Source: Burkholderiales bacterium
Lineage (GTDB): Bacteria > Pseudomonadota > Gammaproteobacteria > Burkholderiales > Burkholderiaceae_C
Direction: 5' to 3'
DNA: 64,000 nucleotides
Assembly: GCA_011391155.1 (NCBI GenBank)
Contig: JAABRA010000110.1
Coordinates: forward strand, 1-64,000
Shown: piece by piece, positions 1-9,119 of the stretch
How the letters are laid out: every line of letters begins with the position of its first letter
Position numbering within the stretch: the first letter of the stretch is position 1
The notes under the pieces: model-generated
The model's input: the letters and a program-made list of their open reading frames with translations, nothing else
The model's database searches: none
What the model was told of the DNA's origin: nothing
Translations under genes and position numbers: made by a program

Positions 1-1
1 C

Positions 2-427
2 GTCGATGATTTGCGCGCCGAGGGTGTGAAGGTGGGCGTTCTGGGCATCACCTCGTTCCGCCCCTTCCCGATTTCGGCAATCCGCGACGCCACGGCCCAT
101 GCCAAGCGCATCGTCGTGATCGAAAAATGCTTTGCCGTGGGCATTGGCGGCATCGTTTCGCGCGATGTACGCAGCGCGGTGCGCAACCGGCCGCAGCCGG
201 TGCTCACGGTCGTCGCCGGACTGGGTGGCCGCGCCATCACCAAGGCGTCGCTGCACAAACTGCTGCAGGACGCCATTGCCGACAAGCTTGAACTGCTGAC
301 TTTCCTGGATCTGGACTGGGACATCGTGAACCGCGTGCTGGACCGCGAGAAAAAGCAGCGGCGCTCAGGCCCGATTGCCGAAGGCATCCTGCGCGACATC
401 GGCACGGTGTCGTCGAGCATTGGCTAG
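2..427 (+). CDS. 2-oxoacid (pyruvate):ferredoxin oxidoreductase alpha subunit, C-terminal part (5' truncated by window edge)
   Basis: Frame is open from the window edge; C-terminal PorA-like sequence (GVLGITSFRPFP, VIEKCFAVGIGGIVSRDV); followed by a PorB-like gene. Confidence 0.8.
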   Translation, partial: VDDLRAEGVKVGVLGITSFRPFPISAIRDATAHAKRIVVIEKCFAVGIGGIVSRDVRSAVRNRPQPVLTVVAGLGGRAITKASLHKLLQDAIADKLELLTFLDLDWDIVNRVLDREKKQRRSGPIAEGILRDIGTVSSSIG

Positions 428-437
428 GGAGCAAAAA

Positions 438-1436
438 ATGGAACAAACTATCGTCAAGTTCTACCAGACCGGAACCTTCACGGTGGGCAACCGCCTGCTC
501 GCGCCGGACCAGCGCAGTGTGCAAGCCAACACGCAGCGCAACAACTCGCTCAACTCCGGCCACCGCGCCTGCCAGGGCTGCGGCGAGGCACTCGGCGCGC
601 GCTACGCGATCGACGCGGCCATGCAGGCGACCAACGGCCAGTTGATCGCCGCCAATGCCACCGGCTGCCTGGAGGTGTTCTCCACGCCCTACCCCGAAAC
701 GTCCTGGCAGATGCCGTGGATTCATTCGCTGTTTGGCAATACCGCGGCCGTGGCCACCGGCATTGCCGCCGCCATGCGCGTCAAGGGCCGCAGCGATGTG
801 CGCGTGGTGGCCCAGGGAGGCGACGGCGGCACCACCGACATCGGCTTTGGCTGCCTTTCGGGGATGTTCGAGCGCAACGACGATGTGCTCTATATCTGCT
901 ACGACAACGAGGCCTACATGAACACCGGCGTGCAGCGTTCGTCGGCCACGCCGCCAGCGGCGCGCACGGCAACCACCATGCCCGTTGGCCCCCAGCCGGG
1001 CAACGTCTTCGGCCAGGGCAAGAACCTGCCGCAGATCGCCATGGCGCATGAAATTCCTTACGTGGCGACCGCCACGGTGGCCGACCTGCGGGATCTGGAA
1101 TACAAGGTGACCAAAGCCATGTCGATCCGGGGGGCTCGCTACATCCATATCTTCGTCCCCTGCCCGCTGGGCTGGGGCGCTGCTTCGCACGACACGATCC
1201 GTCTGGCCCGTCTGGCGACCGAGAGTGGCTTCTTTCCGGTGTTCGAGGCCGAGCGTGGCGAGGTCACGGGCGTGTCGAAAATCCGCCGCCGCGTGCCCAT
1301 CGAGGACTACCTCAAGCCGCAAAAGCGATTCGCCCATCTGTTTGGCAAGGAACCCGATACCGCCACCATTGCCAGGCTGCAAGCCATCGCTGATCGCAAT
1401 ATCCGGCGCTATGGTTTGCTGGATGAAGAGAAATAA
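438..1436 (+). CDS. Pyruvate/2-oxoacid:ferredoxin oxidoreductase beta subunit (TPP-binding)
   Basis: HRACQGCGEALGARYAIDAA, NATGCLEVFSTPYP, GGDGGTTDIGFG and YDNEAYMNTGVQRS motifs typical of PorB; ATG at 438 preceded by a purine-rich stretch. Confidence 0.88.
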   Translation: MEQTIVKFYQTGTFTVGNRLLAPDQRSVQANTQRNNSLNSGHRACQGCGEALGARYAIDAAMQATNGQLIAANATGCLEVFSTPYPETSWQMPWIHSLFGNTAAVATGIAAAMRVKGRSDVRVVAQGGDGGTTDIGFGCLSGMFERNDDVLYICYDNEAYMNTGVQRSSATPPAARTATTMPVGPQPGNVFGQGKNLPQIAMAHEIPYVATATVADLRDLEYKVTKAMSIRGARYIHIFVPCPLGWGAASHDTIRLARLATESGFFPVFEAERGEVTGVSKIRRRVPIEDYLKPQKRFAHLFGKEPDTATIARLQAIADRNIRRYGLLDEEK

Positions 1437-1438
1437 TC

Positions 1439-3064
1439 ATGCAAAAACCCTTTGCCATCACCCTGGACGTTGGAACATCGCTGGCCAATCACACCGGCTC
1501 TTGGCGCAACTCGCGCCCGGTCTACCTGGACCGCATGCCGCCCTGCAATCACCAGTGCCCGGCGGGCGAGAACATTCAGGCCTGGCTGTTCCATGCCGAG
1601 TCAGGTGACTACGAGCAGGCTTGGCGCAAGCTGGTTGAAGACAATCCGTTTCCGGCCATCATGGGCCGCGTGTGTTACCACAGCTGCGAGGGGGCCTGCA
1701 ATCGCGGGAAAATTGATGCGCCCGTTGGCATCAATTCCGTGGAAGGTTTTCTGGGCGACCAGGCGATAGCGCAAGGCTGGAAATTTGCCCCGGCGCCGGC
1801 TGCATCGGGTAAAAAAGTGCTGGTGGTCGGGGCAGGACCGTCCGGGCTGTCCGCCGCCTTTCACCTCGCACGCCTGGGACACCAGGTCACCGTCCATGAA
1901 GCCGGCCCCATGCCGGGCGGCATGATGCGCTTTGGCATCCCCAAATACCGCTTGCCGCGCCAGGTGCTGGATGCCGAGGTGCAGCGCATCGTGGACCTGG
2001 GGGTGACGATCGAATACGGCACCAAGGTTTCCAACGTACTGGAATCAAAGACTGCGGGCAGCTTCGATGCCGTGTTCCTGGCAGTCGGCGCCCACATTGC
2101 CAAGCGCGCCTACATTCCGGCCGGTGATTCGGCCAAGGTGCTCGATGCTGTCGCGGTGCTGCGGTCCATGGAAGGCGAAGACCAACCGATGCTGGGACGC
2201 CGTGTCGTGGTCTACGGCGGCGGCAATACCGCCATCGACGTGGCACGCACGGCCAAGCGGCTGGGCGCCACCGAGGCCATCATCGTGTACCGGCGCACCC
2301 GCGAGAAAATGCCGGCGCACGACTTCGAGGTGGAAGAAGCCCTGCAAGAAGGCGTGATGATCAAGTGGCTTTCAACCATCAAGCAGGCCGGCGAGTCGTC
2401 CATCACGGTTGAAAAAATGGCGCTGGACGAAAAAGGCTTTCCGCAGCCAACCGGTGAATTCGAGACGCTGGAGGCGGATTCCGTGGTGCTGGCACTCGGG
2501 CAGGACGTGGACTTGTCACTGATCGAGGCGGTGCCGGGCCTGAGCGTTCAGGACGGTGTGGTGCAGGTCAATGCGCAGATGATGACCGGGCACGCCGGCA
2601 TCTTTGCCGGTGGCGACATGGTCCCGGCTGAGCGCAACGTGACTGTGGCCATTGGGCATGGCAAGAAGGCGGCCCGCAATATCGATGCCTGGCTGCGCGG
2701 CGCTGACTATGCGATCCCGGTCAAGAACGAGCTGGCCAGCTTTGACAAGCTCAACACCTGGTACTACAGCGACGCGCCCAAGACCGTGCGGCCGATGCTG
2801 GACATCCTCCGGCGGAAATCGACCTTCGAGGAGGTGCAAGGCGGGCTGGACGAGACCAATGCTCTGTTTGAAGCGCGACGTTGCCTGTCGTGCGGAAACT
2901 GCTTTGAATGTGACAACTGTTACGGCGTGTGTCCGGACAACGCCGTCATCAAGCATGGACCCGGCAAAGGGTTTGACTTCAACCTTGACTACTGCAAGGG
3001 ATGCGGCATTTGCGTTGCGGAATGCCCTTGCGGCGCTATCAAGATGGTGCCGGAAGATATTTGA
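1439..3064 (+). CDS. GltD-like FAD/NAD(P)-dependent oxidoreductase fused to a 2x[4Fe-4S] ferredoxin (PorD-like) domain
   Basis: N-terminal CNHQCPAGENIQAWL, Rossmann VVGAGPSGLSAA, and C-terminal CLSCGNCFECDNCYGVCPDNA / CKGCGICVAECPCGAI clusters; 2 bp after the upstream stop. Confidence 0.87.
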   Translation: MQKPFAITLDVGTSLANHTGSWRNSRPVYLDRMPPCNHQCPAGENIQAWLFHAESGDYEQAWRKLVEDNPFPAIMGRVCYHSCEGACNRGKIDAPVGINSVEGFLGDQAIAQGWKFAPAPAASGKKVLVVGAGPSGLSAAFHLARLGHQVTVHEAGPMPGGMMRFGIPKYRLPRQVLDAEVQRIVDLGVTIEYGTKVSNVLESKTAGSFDAVFLAVGAHIAKRAYIPAGDSAKVLDAVAVLRSMEGEDQPMLGRRVVVYGGGNTAIDVARTAKRLGATEAIIVYRRTREKMPAHDFEVEEALQEGVMIKWLSTIKQAGESSITVEKMALDEKGFPQPTGEFETLEADSVVLALGQDVDLSLIEAVPGLSVQDGVVQVNAQMMTGHAGIFAGGDMVPAERNVTVAIGHGKKAARNIDAWLRGADYAIPVKNELASFDKLNTWYYSDAPKTVRPMLDILRRKSTFEEVQGGLDETNALFEARRCLSCGNCFECDNCYGVCPDNAVIKHGPGKGFDFNLDYCKGCGICVAECPCGAIKMVPEDI

Positions 3065-3230
3065 AACGAATCCGGGCCAGAGACTGATCTCCGGTCGCCG
3101 ACGGTAGTGCGCTGCAAAGGTGGCACGCGTTGGGCCGGCATTTCTTGCTGTCGGGCCGGCAACCTGCCTTGACACGCCCATACCTCCGATATATGGTGAA
3201 GTCCGCAGCTGGATTCACAGGACTCAACAT

Positions 3231-3773
3231 ATGAACTACACCAAACTCGTCTTATGCGCCGCGTTGGCAACCGCTTCCCTTGCCACTTTTGGACAGGCGG
3301 AAAAGGTCATGAAAGATCGGGACGTCAACGAGGCAGCCCTGATTGACGCACTGCTTCCAGAGCCCAAGCAACTCTCGCGGTCCATCCGCATCAGTTCTGA
3401 GCGCGATGTCAAGGCAGCACCATCAAAGCGCGCGTCTGCATCGATGTTGATCACATTCGAGACAAATTCTGCCGAACTGACCCCGCAGGCCAAGAAGATG
3501 CTGGACACCCTCGGTCGGGCCATGCAATCCGACAAACTCGCTGAACTCAAGTTTTCAATTGAAGGGCATGCCGACCCTAGAGGTGGCGTGGAGTTCAACC
3601 AGCAACTGTCCCAGGAACGGGCTGAAAAGGTTGTCAGCTATCTGGCAGAGAATCAACAAATCGAGCGGAGTCGGCTCAAGGCCGTCGGCAAAGGCCCCAC
3701 CGAGCTCCTGAATACTGCAAACCCGGACGCGCCTGAGAATCGCCGAGTGACTGTCAAGACCGTGATTGAGTGA
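3231..3773 (+). CDS. OmpA-family outer membrane/periplasmic protein
   Basis: Signal peptide MNYTKLVLCAALATASLATFGQA; OmpA C-domain (FETNSAELTPQAKKMLDTLG, IEGHADPRGG, NRRVTVKTV). Confidence 0.85.
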   Translation: MNYTKLVLCAALATASLATFGQAEKVMKDRDVNEAALIDALLPEPKQLSRSIRISSERDVKAAPSKRASASMLITFETNSAELTPQAKKMLDTLGRAMQSDKLAELKFSIEGHADPRGGVEFNQQLSQERAEKVVSYLAENQQIERSRLKAVGKGPTELLNTANPDAPENRRVTVKTVIE

Positions 3774-3819
3774 TCCGACAGCGGAGGGGGAGGAAACACC
3801 TCCGTCCGTACGGCAAATC

Positions 3820-5661
3820 CTAGTTGATTTCTGCAATAGAAAACTTGGCCGCGCCGTATGCACTTGAACAATCGTCGGTCGATTTGCACCGAGGGGTTCC
3901 GGCAAGAACGGCCGAGTCGCCTGAACTGCTTCTCAGCATAGACTCGACTTTCGCTGCCGAAAATTCGGAAAAGGCGCCCGCCTTGGTCAATTCAATCTTG
4001 CTGAAGTCTCGGGGATGATCCGATACCAGGGCGACAAAGTGGTTGATCCCTGGTGGCCCACCTGCAGTCATTGTCCACCCCGGCCTGGGCAAGCTGATTT
4101 CTTTCCCCGCAGCCACGGTATTCTTCTGATCGAGGGCATTCGGGAAGAGTAGATAGATGTGATTTTTGTCGGTCCCGACCATCAGGATATACAAATATCC
4201 CGGCTTTTCGGAGAGGACCCGGAAAGTGAGCTTTCCCTTCCCGATTTTTACCTCGGTCTTGTCCAGCCCGACGGTAACGGGGCGATCAACTTCCCGACGA
4301 TCGTACAACTGGTCAAGCGCGTCGATGGGATCATAGGTCTTGCCTTGTCCTGCGGAGGCTGAGGCAGCAGGCACTGACGCCGATGGTTCATTGGTCTGCG
4401 CAACCGGCGCCGGCTCTGGGGGCGCCGGCCGGACCTGAGCCGTTTCAACAGGCTGCTTTACAACGCCAGCCGCGACATCCGGTCTGGCGGATCCTGATGG
4501 AGCGCCTCCGACGACGGGCGCTGGTTCACGAACCATCATGAAGTACGCAGTCATGCCTGCGGCCACACTCACCAGGGCGCCCAGAACAATGATCATTCCC
4601 TTCTTGCGACCATTTACGGGGCTGGCCTGCGACGCTGGAGCTGGATCGGAATGGCGAATCCCTGCCGGCTCGCGAGCGTGGTGTTCCAGTTCAAGGAGGC
4701 TGCGAAACCCGCCCAGATCCTGAGGCCGGTCTTCTGGTCGCACGGCCAGCGCCTTGTCAAGTCCGCGCAGGAAGCCCTCGCTGTACCGTCCTGCGGCTGC
4801 CTTTGTCAACGGTACCGTTGTGTCATTCATCAGTCGTCCGACGGACGGCGTTGGCGGTTTGCCCATGATCGCGTAATGGATCACTGCTGCAATCGCATAA
4901 ATGTCGGTCCAGGCGCCTTGTTTCATGCCGGGCTCGTCGGCGTACTGTTCAATCGGCGCATAACCGGGCTTGAGAATCACCGTCAAGGCCTTGTCCATGT
5001 CACCGATGACCTTTCGGGCTGCACCAAAATCCAGCAGCACCGGGCGCCCATCCTTGAGCAACAGAATGTTGTCCGGTGCAATGTCCCGGTGAAAGCAACT
5101 TTGCTGATGCAGCAGTTGAAGGGCATCGATCAACGGCGCCAGCAGTTTTTTGAGCCATTCTTCGCCGGGAGGAGACTTCATTTCCAGCAAAGCCTGTTTC
5201 AAAGTCAGCCCTTCGTAGAACGGCATGACCATATAGGCAGTGCCATTGGCCTCCCAAAATCGGTAGACCTTAACGAGTGAGGGGCTGTCGAATTGGGCCA
5301 GCAATCGAGCCTCGTTGATGAAACTCCTGAGACCTGCCGCAAATGTTTCTGCGTGCCGTTGTGATTTCACACTGACCGTCACACCATCTGCTCTGGCCGC
5401 CAACGATGAAGGCATGTACTCTTTGAGCGCGACATCCCGTCCTAATGAGTGATCATGAGCGAGATAAACAATACCAAAACCACCGACACCTATCAACGCC
5501 AGAATTTCAAATTCACCTATTCGTGTTCCGAGCGCAAGCGCATTATGATCCTGCGGCTCATTCGATGCGTTGATTTTGGGGGCAGACCTTTCCTTCGCTG
5601 ATACTGGCCTTATTACAGTTCTGTCATCATCATCAGCTTCAGGGTTCATTGTTGTTACCAA
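3820..5661 (-). CDS. ppkA: PpkA-like Ser/Thr protein kinase with one TM helix and a C-terminal DUF4384-like domain (T6SS-associated)
   Basis: Kinase motifs GVGGFGIVYLAHD, VALKEYMP, CFHRDIAPDNILLL and LDFGAARK; TM GMIIVLGALVSVAAGMTAYFMMV; start may be the internal Met at 5649. Confidence 0.85.
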   Translation of the reverse strand: MVTTMNPEADDDDRTVIRPVSAKERSAPKINASNEPQDHNALALGTRIGEFEILALIGVGGFGIVYLAHDHSLGRDVALKEYMPSSLAARADGVTVSVKSQRHAETFAAGLRSFINEARLLAQFDSPSLVKVYRFWEANGTAYMVMPFYEGLTLKQALLEMKSPPGEEWLKKLLAPLIDALQLLHQQSCFHRDIAPDNILLLKDGRPVLLDFGAARKVIGDMDKALTVILKPGYAPIEQYADEPGMKQGAWTDIYAIAAVIHYAIMGKPPTPSVGRLMNDTTVPLTKAAAGRYSEGFLRGLDKALAVRPEDRPQDLGGFRSLLELEHHAREPAGIRHSDPAPASQASPVNGRKKGMIIVLGALVSVAAGMTAYFMMVREPAPVVGGAPSGSARPDVAAGVVKQPVETAQVRPAPPEPAPVAQTNEPSASVPAASASAGQGKTYDPIDALDQLYDRREVDRPVTVGLDKTEVKIGKGKLTFRVLSEKPGYLYILMVGTDKNHIYLLFPNALDQKNTVAAGKEISLPRPGWTMTAGGPPGINHFVALVSDHPRDFSKIELTKAGAFSEFSAAKVESMLRSSSGDSAVLAGTPRCKSTDDCSSAYGAAKFSIAEIN

Positions 5662-5681
5662 AAATTAAGGCAGTTATAAAA

Positions 5682-8087
5682 TCACTGTGTTGCCACGGCG
5701 GTTCCACGTTTGACGTAGCGAACCAGTTCCTGGCGATCATTCTGATTAATTGCGCCACCTGACAATCTAACGATTGTTTCATGGGCGATATCAGCACTGA
5801 TGCCTGGTGAAACCCATATATTACGCTGCAAGCTGGCCCCCAAATCCATGTTGAAACCTCGGGCCTCGATTTTGTAAGTATCAAAAGTTCCAGCGGGAAC
5901 CGTCACGCGCTCTTTTGCAACAACTTTCAAATCGTATCGGAAAGTGTATTTAATTCCATTGGGCCGAGATTGCTTGAAATGGGTTCGCCATTGCTTGCCA
6001 ACAAAAAGATTTGCAGGATAAAACTGACGCACAGTATCGAAGTCACCTAGCTGGTTTCGCTGGGAGTTCCCCATAAGGTCAGAAATATAATCACCACCGT
6101 TGTATTCAACCCGATCTCGATTGATATCAACTGCAGTAACGCGAAGGGAAAGGCTCTTTTTCGCTTTTGTAAACCCATCAATTATTTGAAATTCATACTC
6201 ATCGCCAACCTGATAGGTACGAAAATGTTCGTCGAAACCCTCAAAATAGGGCGTTGGCGCCACGTGCATTGGCTGCATGCCGCCCGCGACATCCTTGACA
6301 TCGGTGCGATCCTTCTCGGCAGTCAAACGCGCAATTTCCACTCGTGAAGCCTGTTCTTCGGCGATTGCTTTCCGCGCAGCATCCGCACGCGCCAGTTCTG
6401 CCCGTTCAGCCTGTTCCCGGCTTGCTTGTGCCTGGGCTTGCGCCAACTTCGCCGCCTCCGCTTCCTGAGCTGCAAGCCGAATGGCTGCGATCCGCGCGGC
6501 CTCCAGGCGCGCCGCCTCGACCTGTGCAGCCTCAAGCCGGATTGCGGCGGCACGAGCTTCATCCAGGCGTGCCTTTTCAGCCCTGGCTTCTTCCTGGCGG
6601 GCCGATGCGACACGTGCCTCTTCCTGTTTCGCCGCAGCAACCCGCGCCTGCTCCATGCGCTCCGCAACCCGTCGAGCCTCATCCAGTTGGGCAGCTTCCG
6701 CTCGCGCCTGCTCCAGTCGGGCCGCGGCGGCTCGCGCCTCTTCCAGCCGGAGGGCAGCAAGGCGCGTCTCTTCCGCACGCGCTGCCGCCGCGCGAGCCTC
6801 CTCCTGACGAATGGCAGCCAGGCGGGCTTCCTCCAACTTTCGATCGGCCTCACGCGCCGCCGCAATTCGGCTGGCCTCCTGCCGGGCGGCTTCCGCACGG
6901 GCAACCTGCGCCTGCGCCAGCAGTTGGGACTCGATGGCCCGCTGTTGCGCGAGATTCGCGTCCTTGGCTTGTTGGGCGGCAACGATCGACGCCTGTTGCT
7001 TCGCAGCCTCAAGACGCGCAGCTTCAACCCGAGCCGCTTCTGCCCTGGCCTTGGCGGCTTCAGAACCTTCCTCCGCAGCTGCAGTCTTCTCTGTCTTAGG
7101 AGGCGATGTGCCGGCCTCACGCGCCATTTCTTGCGCCCAAAGCCGCTTCAACAAGAACTGCGCCTGCTCTGCCGAGATGCCATTGGGATAGGTTTTCAAA
7201 AATTTGGCGACTTCATCAACCAGAAGCGCACTGCCACCAGACCTCACACCCACCCAGGCTGCGCTCTCCTGATCATCCAGCTTGGCGCGCTCCGCAACGG
7301 CAAGGGCTTTTCGCTCTCCCGGAAAAAGGTACAGGTCACGGTCAATAAGCGACGACAGCTCCCAAGGTATCTGACGACCTTTCGATTCAGTCATCACGCC
7401 GACACGTACCCGCATAAAACCATCAATCAGCGACTCACTCTGCACCGACAGTTCCCGCAATAAATGCTTGGTGTAAAGCCCGTTTCTTCCAGTACCGTCA
7501 AGGGCCACCTGGCCCGGACCTGTGGCGTAGGCCAAAAGAGTCCCGACAGGAGGATTGTAGGGACTTAGCCCCTTTGATCCACCACGATAGAGCCCTTGAA
7601 ACGGGTCGTCGCGGCACGCATCCAGAATTACAATCAGGCTCTTGTCCTTGATTCTTTCCATATAGCGGATTAAATCGGTCACATCAACCGTCTGTTTAGC
7701 AACGTCGTCCATCGATTTTATGGTGGCATTGACGGGAATAAGATAGTTGCGGGAATTCAATTGAACACCATGACCCGCATAATAGAACATCCCAAATTTG
7801 ACTTTGGGATCTTTTATTTGTTCACCGAATTTAACGACCGCGGCTCTAAATTGCTCCTGACTGGCATCCATTTGCAGATCGACGGTAAATCCTGCGCCTT
7901 TCAGCAGTTCTGACATGTCATTGGCATCACTTTTTGTATTCAACAGCGGAGCGATCTTATAGGCGGCATTTCCAATAACAAGCGCGACTCTCTCGCCGGG
8001 AGCCGCCTGTGCTGAAAAACCCGTTGAGGTCACTCCAAGCAACATGAAGACCGCCACAACAATTCGTAAAATTATCTGATTATTCAT
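5682..8087 (-). CDS. Secreted caspase-family (peptidase C14-like) protein with long Ala/Arg/Glu-rich helical region and a C-terminal beta-rich domain
   Basis: Signal peptide MNNQIILRIVVAVFMLLGVTSTGFSAQA; p20-like ERVALVIGNAAYK, catalytic-type YYAGHGVQ and LDACRDDPF; AAGGAA RBS before ATG at 8087 (ORF track extends to 8168). Confidence 0.85.
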   Translation of the reverse strand: MNNQIILRIVVAVFMLLGVTSTGFSAQAAPGERVALVIGNAAYKIAPLLNTKSDANDMSELLKGAGFTVDLQMDASQEQFRAAVVKFGEQIKDPKVKFGMFYYAGHGVQLNSRNYLIPVNATIKSMDDVAKQTVDVTDLIRYMERIKDKSLIVILDACRDDPFQGLYRGGSKGLSPYNPPVGTLLAYATGPGQVALDGTGRNGLYTKHLLRELSVQSESLIDGFMRVRVGVMTESKGRQIPWELSSLIDRDLYLFPGERKALAVAERAKLDDQESAAWVGVRSGGSALLVDEVAKFLKTYPNGISAEQAQFLLKRLWAQEMAREAGTSPPKTEKTAAAEEGSEAAKARAEAARVEAARLEAAKQQASIVAAQQAKDANLAQQRAIESQLLAQAQVARAEAARQEASRIAAAREADRKLEEARLAAIRQEEARAAAARAEETRLAALRLEEARAAAARLEQARAEAAQLDEARRVAERMEQARVAAAKQEEARVASARQEEARAEKARLDEARAAAIRLEAAQVEAARLEAARIAAIRLAAQEAEAAKLAQAQAQASREQAERAELARADAARKAIAEEQASRVEIARLTAEKDRTDVKDVAGGMQPMHVAPTPYFEGFDEHFRTYQVGDEYEFQIIDGFTKAKKSLSLRVTAVDINRDRVEYNGGDYISDLMGNSQRNQLGDFDTVRQFYPANLFVGKQWRTHFKQSRPNGIKYTFRYDLKVVAKERVTVPAGTFDTYKIEARGFNMDLGASLQRNIWVSPGISADIAHETIVRLSGGAINQNDRQELVRYVKRGTAVATQ
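6477..6836 (-). repeat. 12-copy degenerate 30-bp (10-aa) tandem repeat within the caspase-like gene
   Basis: Exact 10-residue register: LEEARLAAIR QEEARAAAAR AEETRLAALR LEEARAAAAR LEQARAEAAQ LDEARRVAER MEQARVAAAK QEEARVASAR QEEARAEKAR LDEARAAAIR LEAAQVEAAR LEAARIAAIR. Confidence 0.9.
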
Positions 8088-8387
8088 ATTTCCTTCCATC
8101 AGGGGATGAAGACCCCTCGTAAAGGTTTTAAAATTTCGCATCGTCTCGTCTGACACAGTTTCTGCCATTCCGTCGGCGATTCGGAGGTGGCTTCGCTACG
8201 TCACCCAGGTGCACCCGAACATTTTTTCCACTTTTACAATAAGGATGGAACGCAGATCTGGGTCACATTTCGGATGCACATTAGCACGTAAGAACCGGGC
8301 CTGTCTAGCAACACGCGCAGACCACTGAACCATCAGAAGGTGTCAGCTACGTCCGAAGACTGTTCCTCAGAATCCAAGCTGGCAACG

Positions 8388-9119
8388 TCAGGCACCACGC
8401 ATTTCATTGTCGAGGTCGCCACACCACAATCCCGCTATGGAATCTTCAATAGTCGATGAGACGAAGACTCTTGGATCGACGACCGGTGACCCGCAGCACC
8501 ACACACAGCACCCTCGCTTTTCCTGGAAATTTGATTCCCGTGACGCGGCAGCGAAGAACAGCATCATGGTTAGCGGTTCGATCACTTCGACGGTCTTGAG
8601 GTTCCGGCCCCAATCCTGGGCATGCGCTGAAGGACTCGTCGGCGAACCCAAGGCAACCAATCCGGCATCAAGCGCGTCGATCGACCAGTCTCCCTCCAGT
8701 GCATCGATGGCAACATCTTCAAGTCGTTGCATCCAGGTCCACAATTCGGCCTGTGCTTCGGGCCTGTCCGGAACAGCCGCCAGGGGAGTTGCCAGTGTCA
8801 AAGGATAATATCGACCGACCCGATCAACCGACGGCATCAAGACGCCAGCCCAAGCTGCCTTGTTGAGTGGTGTCGGCATGAACCCTGGCGTTAACAAGAA
8901 TCGCCATGTCGGGCTTCTGAGGTAGTGATCAAGCCAGCCGCTCCCCCAGCGCCCGCGTAGCTCCGTCAGGCCGCGTGATACCCACTGATCCCAATGGCTG
9001 ACAAAGTCGACATCCAGTCGGCGGGTTACAAAATCTCCGACGGTCGGCAACTTGCCATGCCAACCAATCGCGATTTGTTCAGCCGCGAGGGGTGCCGGAT
9101 TCACAGCGATCCAGGGCAA
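8388..9119 (-). CDS. tagF: T6SS-associated protein TagF
   Basis: GWHGKLPTVGDFVTRRL and LTPGFMPTPLNKAAWAGVLMPSVDRVGRYYPLTL signature; adjacent to tssM. Confidence 0.88.
   Translation of the reverse strand: MPWIAVNPAPLAAEQIAIGWHGKLPTVGDFVTRRLDVDFVSHWDQWVSRGLTELRGRWGSGWLDHYLRSPTWRFLLTPGFMPTPLNKAAWAGVLMPSVDRVGRYYPLTLATPLAAVPDRPEAQAELWTWMQRLEDVAIDALEGDWSIDALDAGLVALGSPTSPSAHAQDWGRNLKTVEVIEPLTMMLFFAAASRESNFQEKRGCCVWCCGSPVVDPRVFVSSTIEDSIAGLWCGDLDNEMRGA

Noticed and set aside
237-1382. 381-aa - strand ORF opposite the PorB gene
   Set aside because: His/Gly/Arg-rich antisense artefact; the + strand has authentic PorB motifs.
3774-3819. Hairpin cggagg...cctccg between the convergent OmpA and kinase genes as a terminator
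   Set aside because: Only a 6-bp stem with an 11-nt loop and no T-run; too weak to call.
6323-7463. Several long + and alternate - ORFs across the caspase-like gene's repetitive region
   Set aside because: Low-complexity shadow translations (Arg/Ala/Pro-rich) of the 30-bp repeat; the real frame has signal peptide and catalytic motifs.
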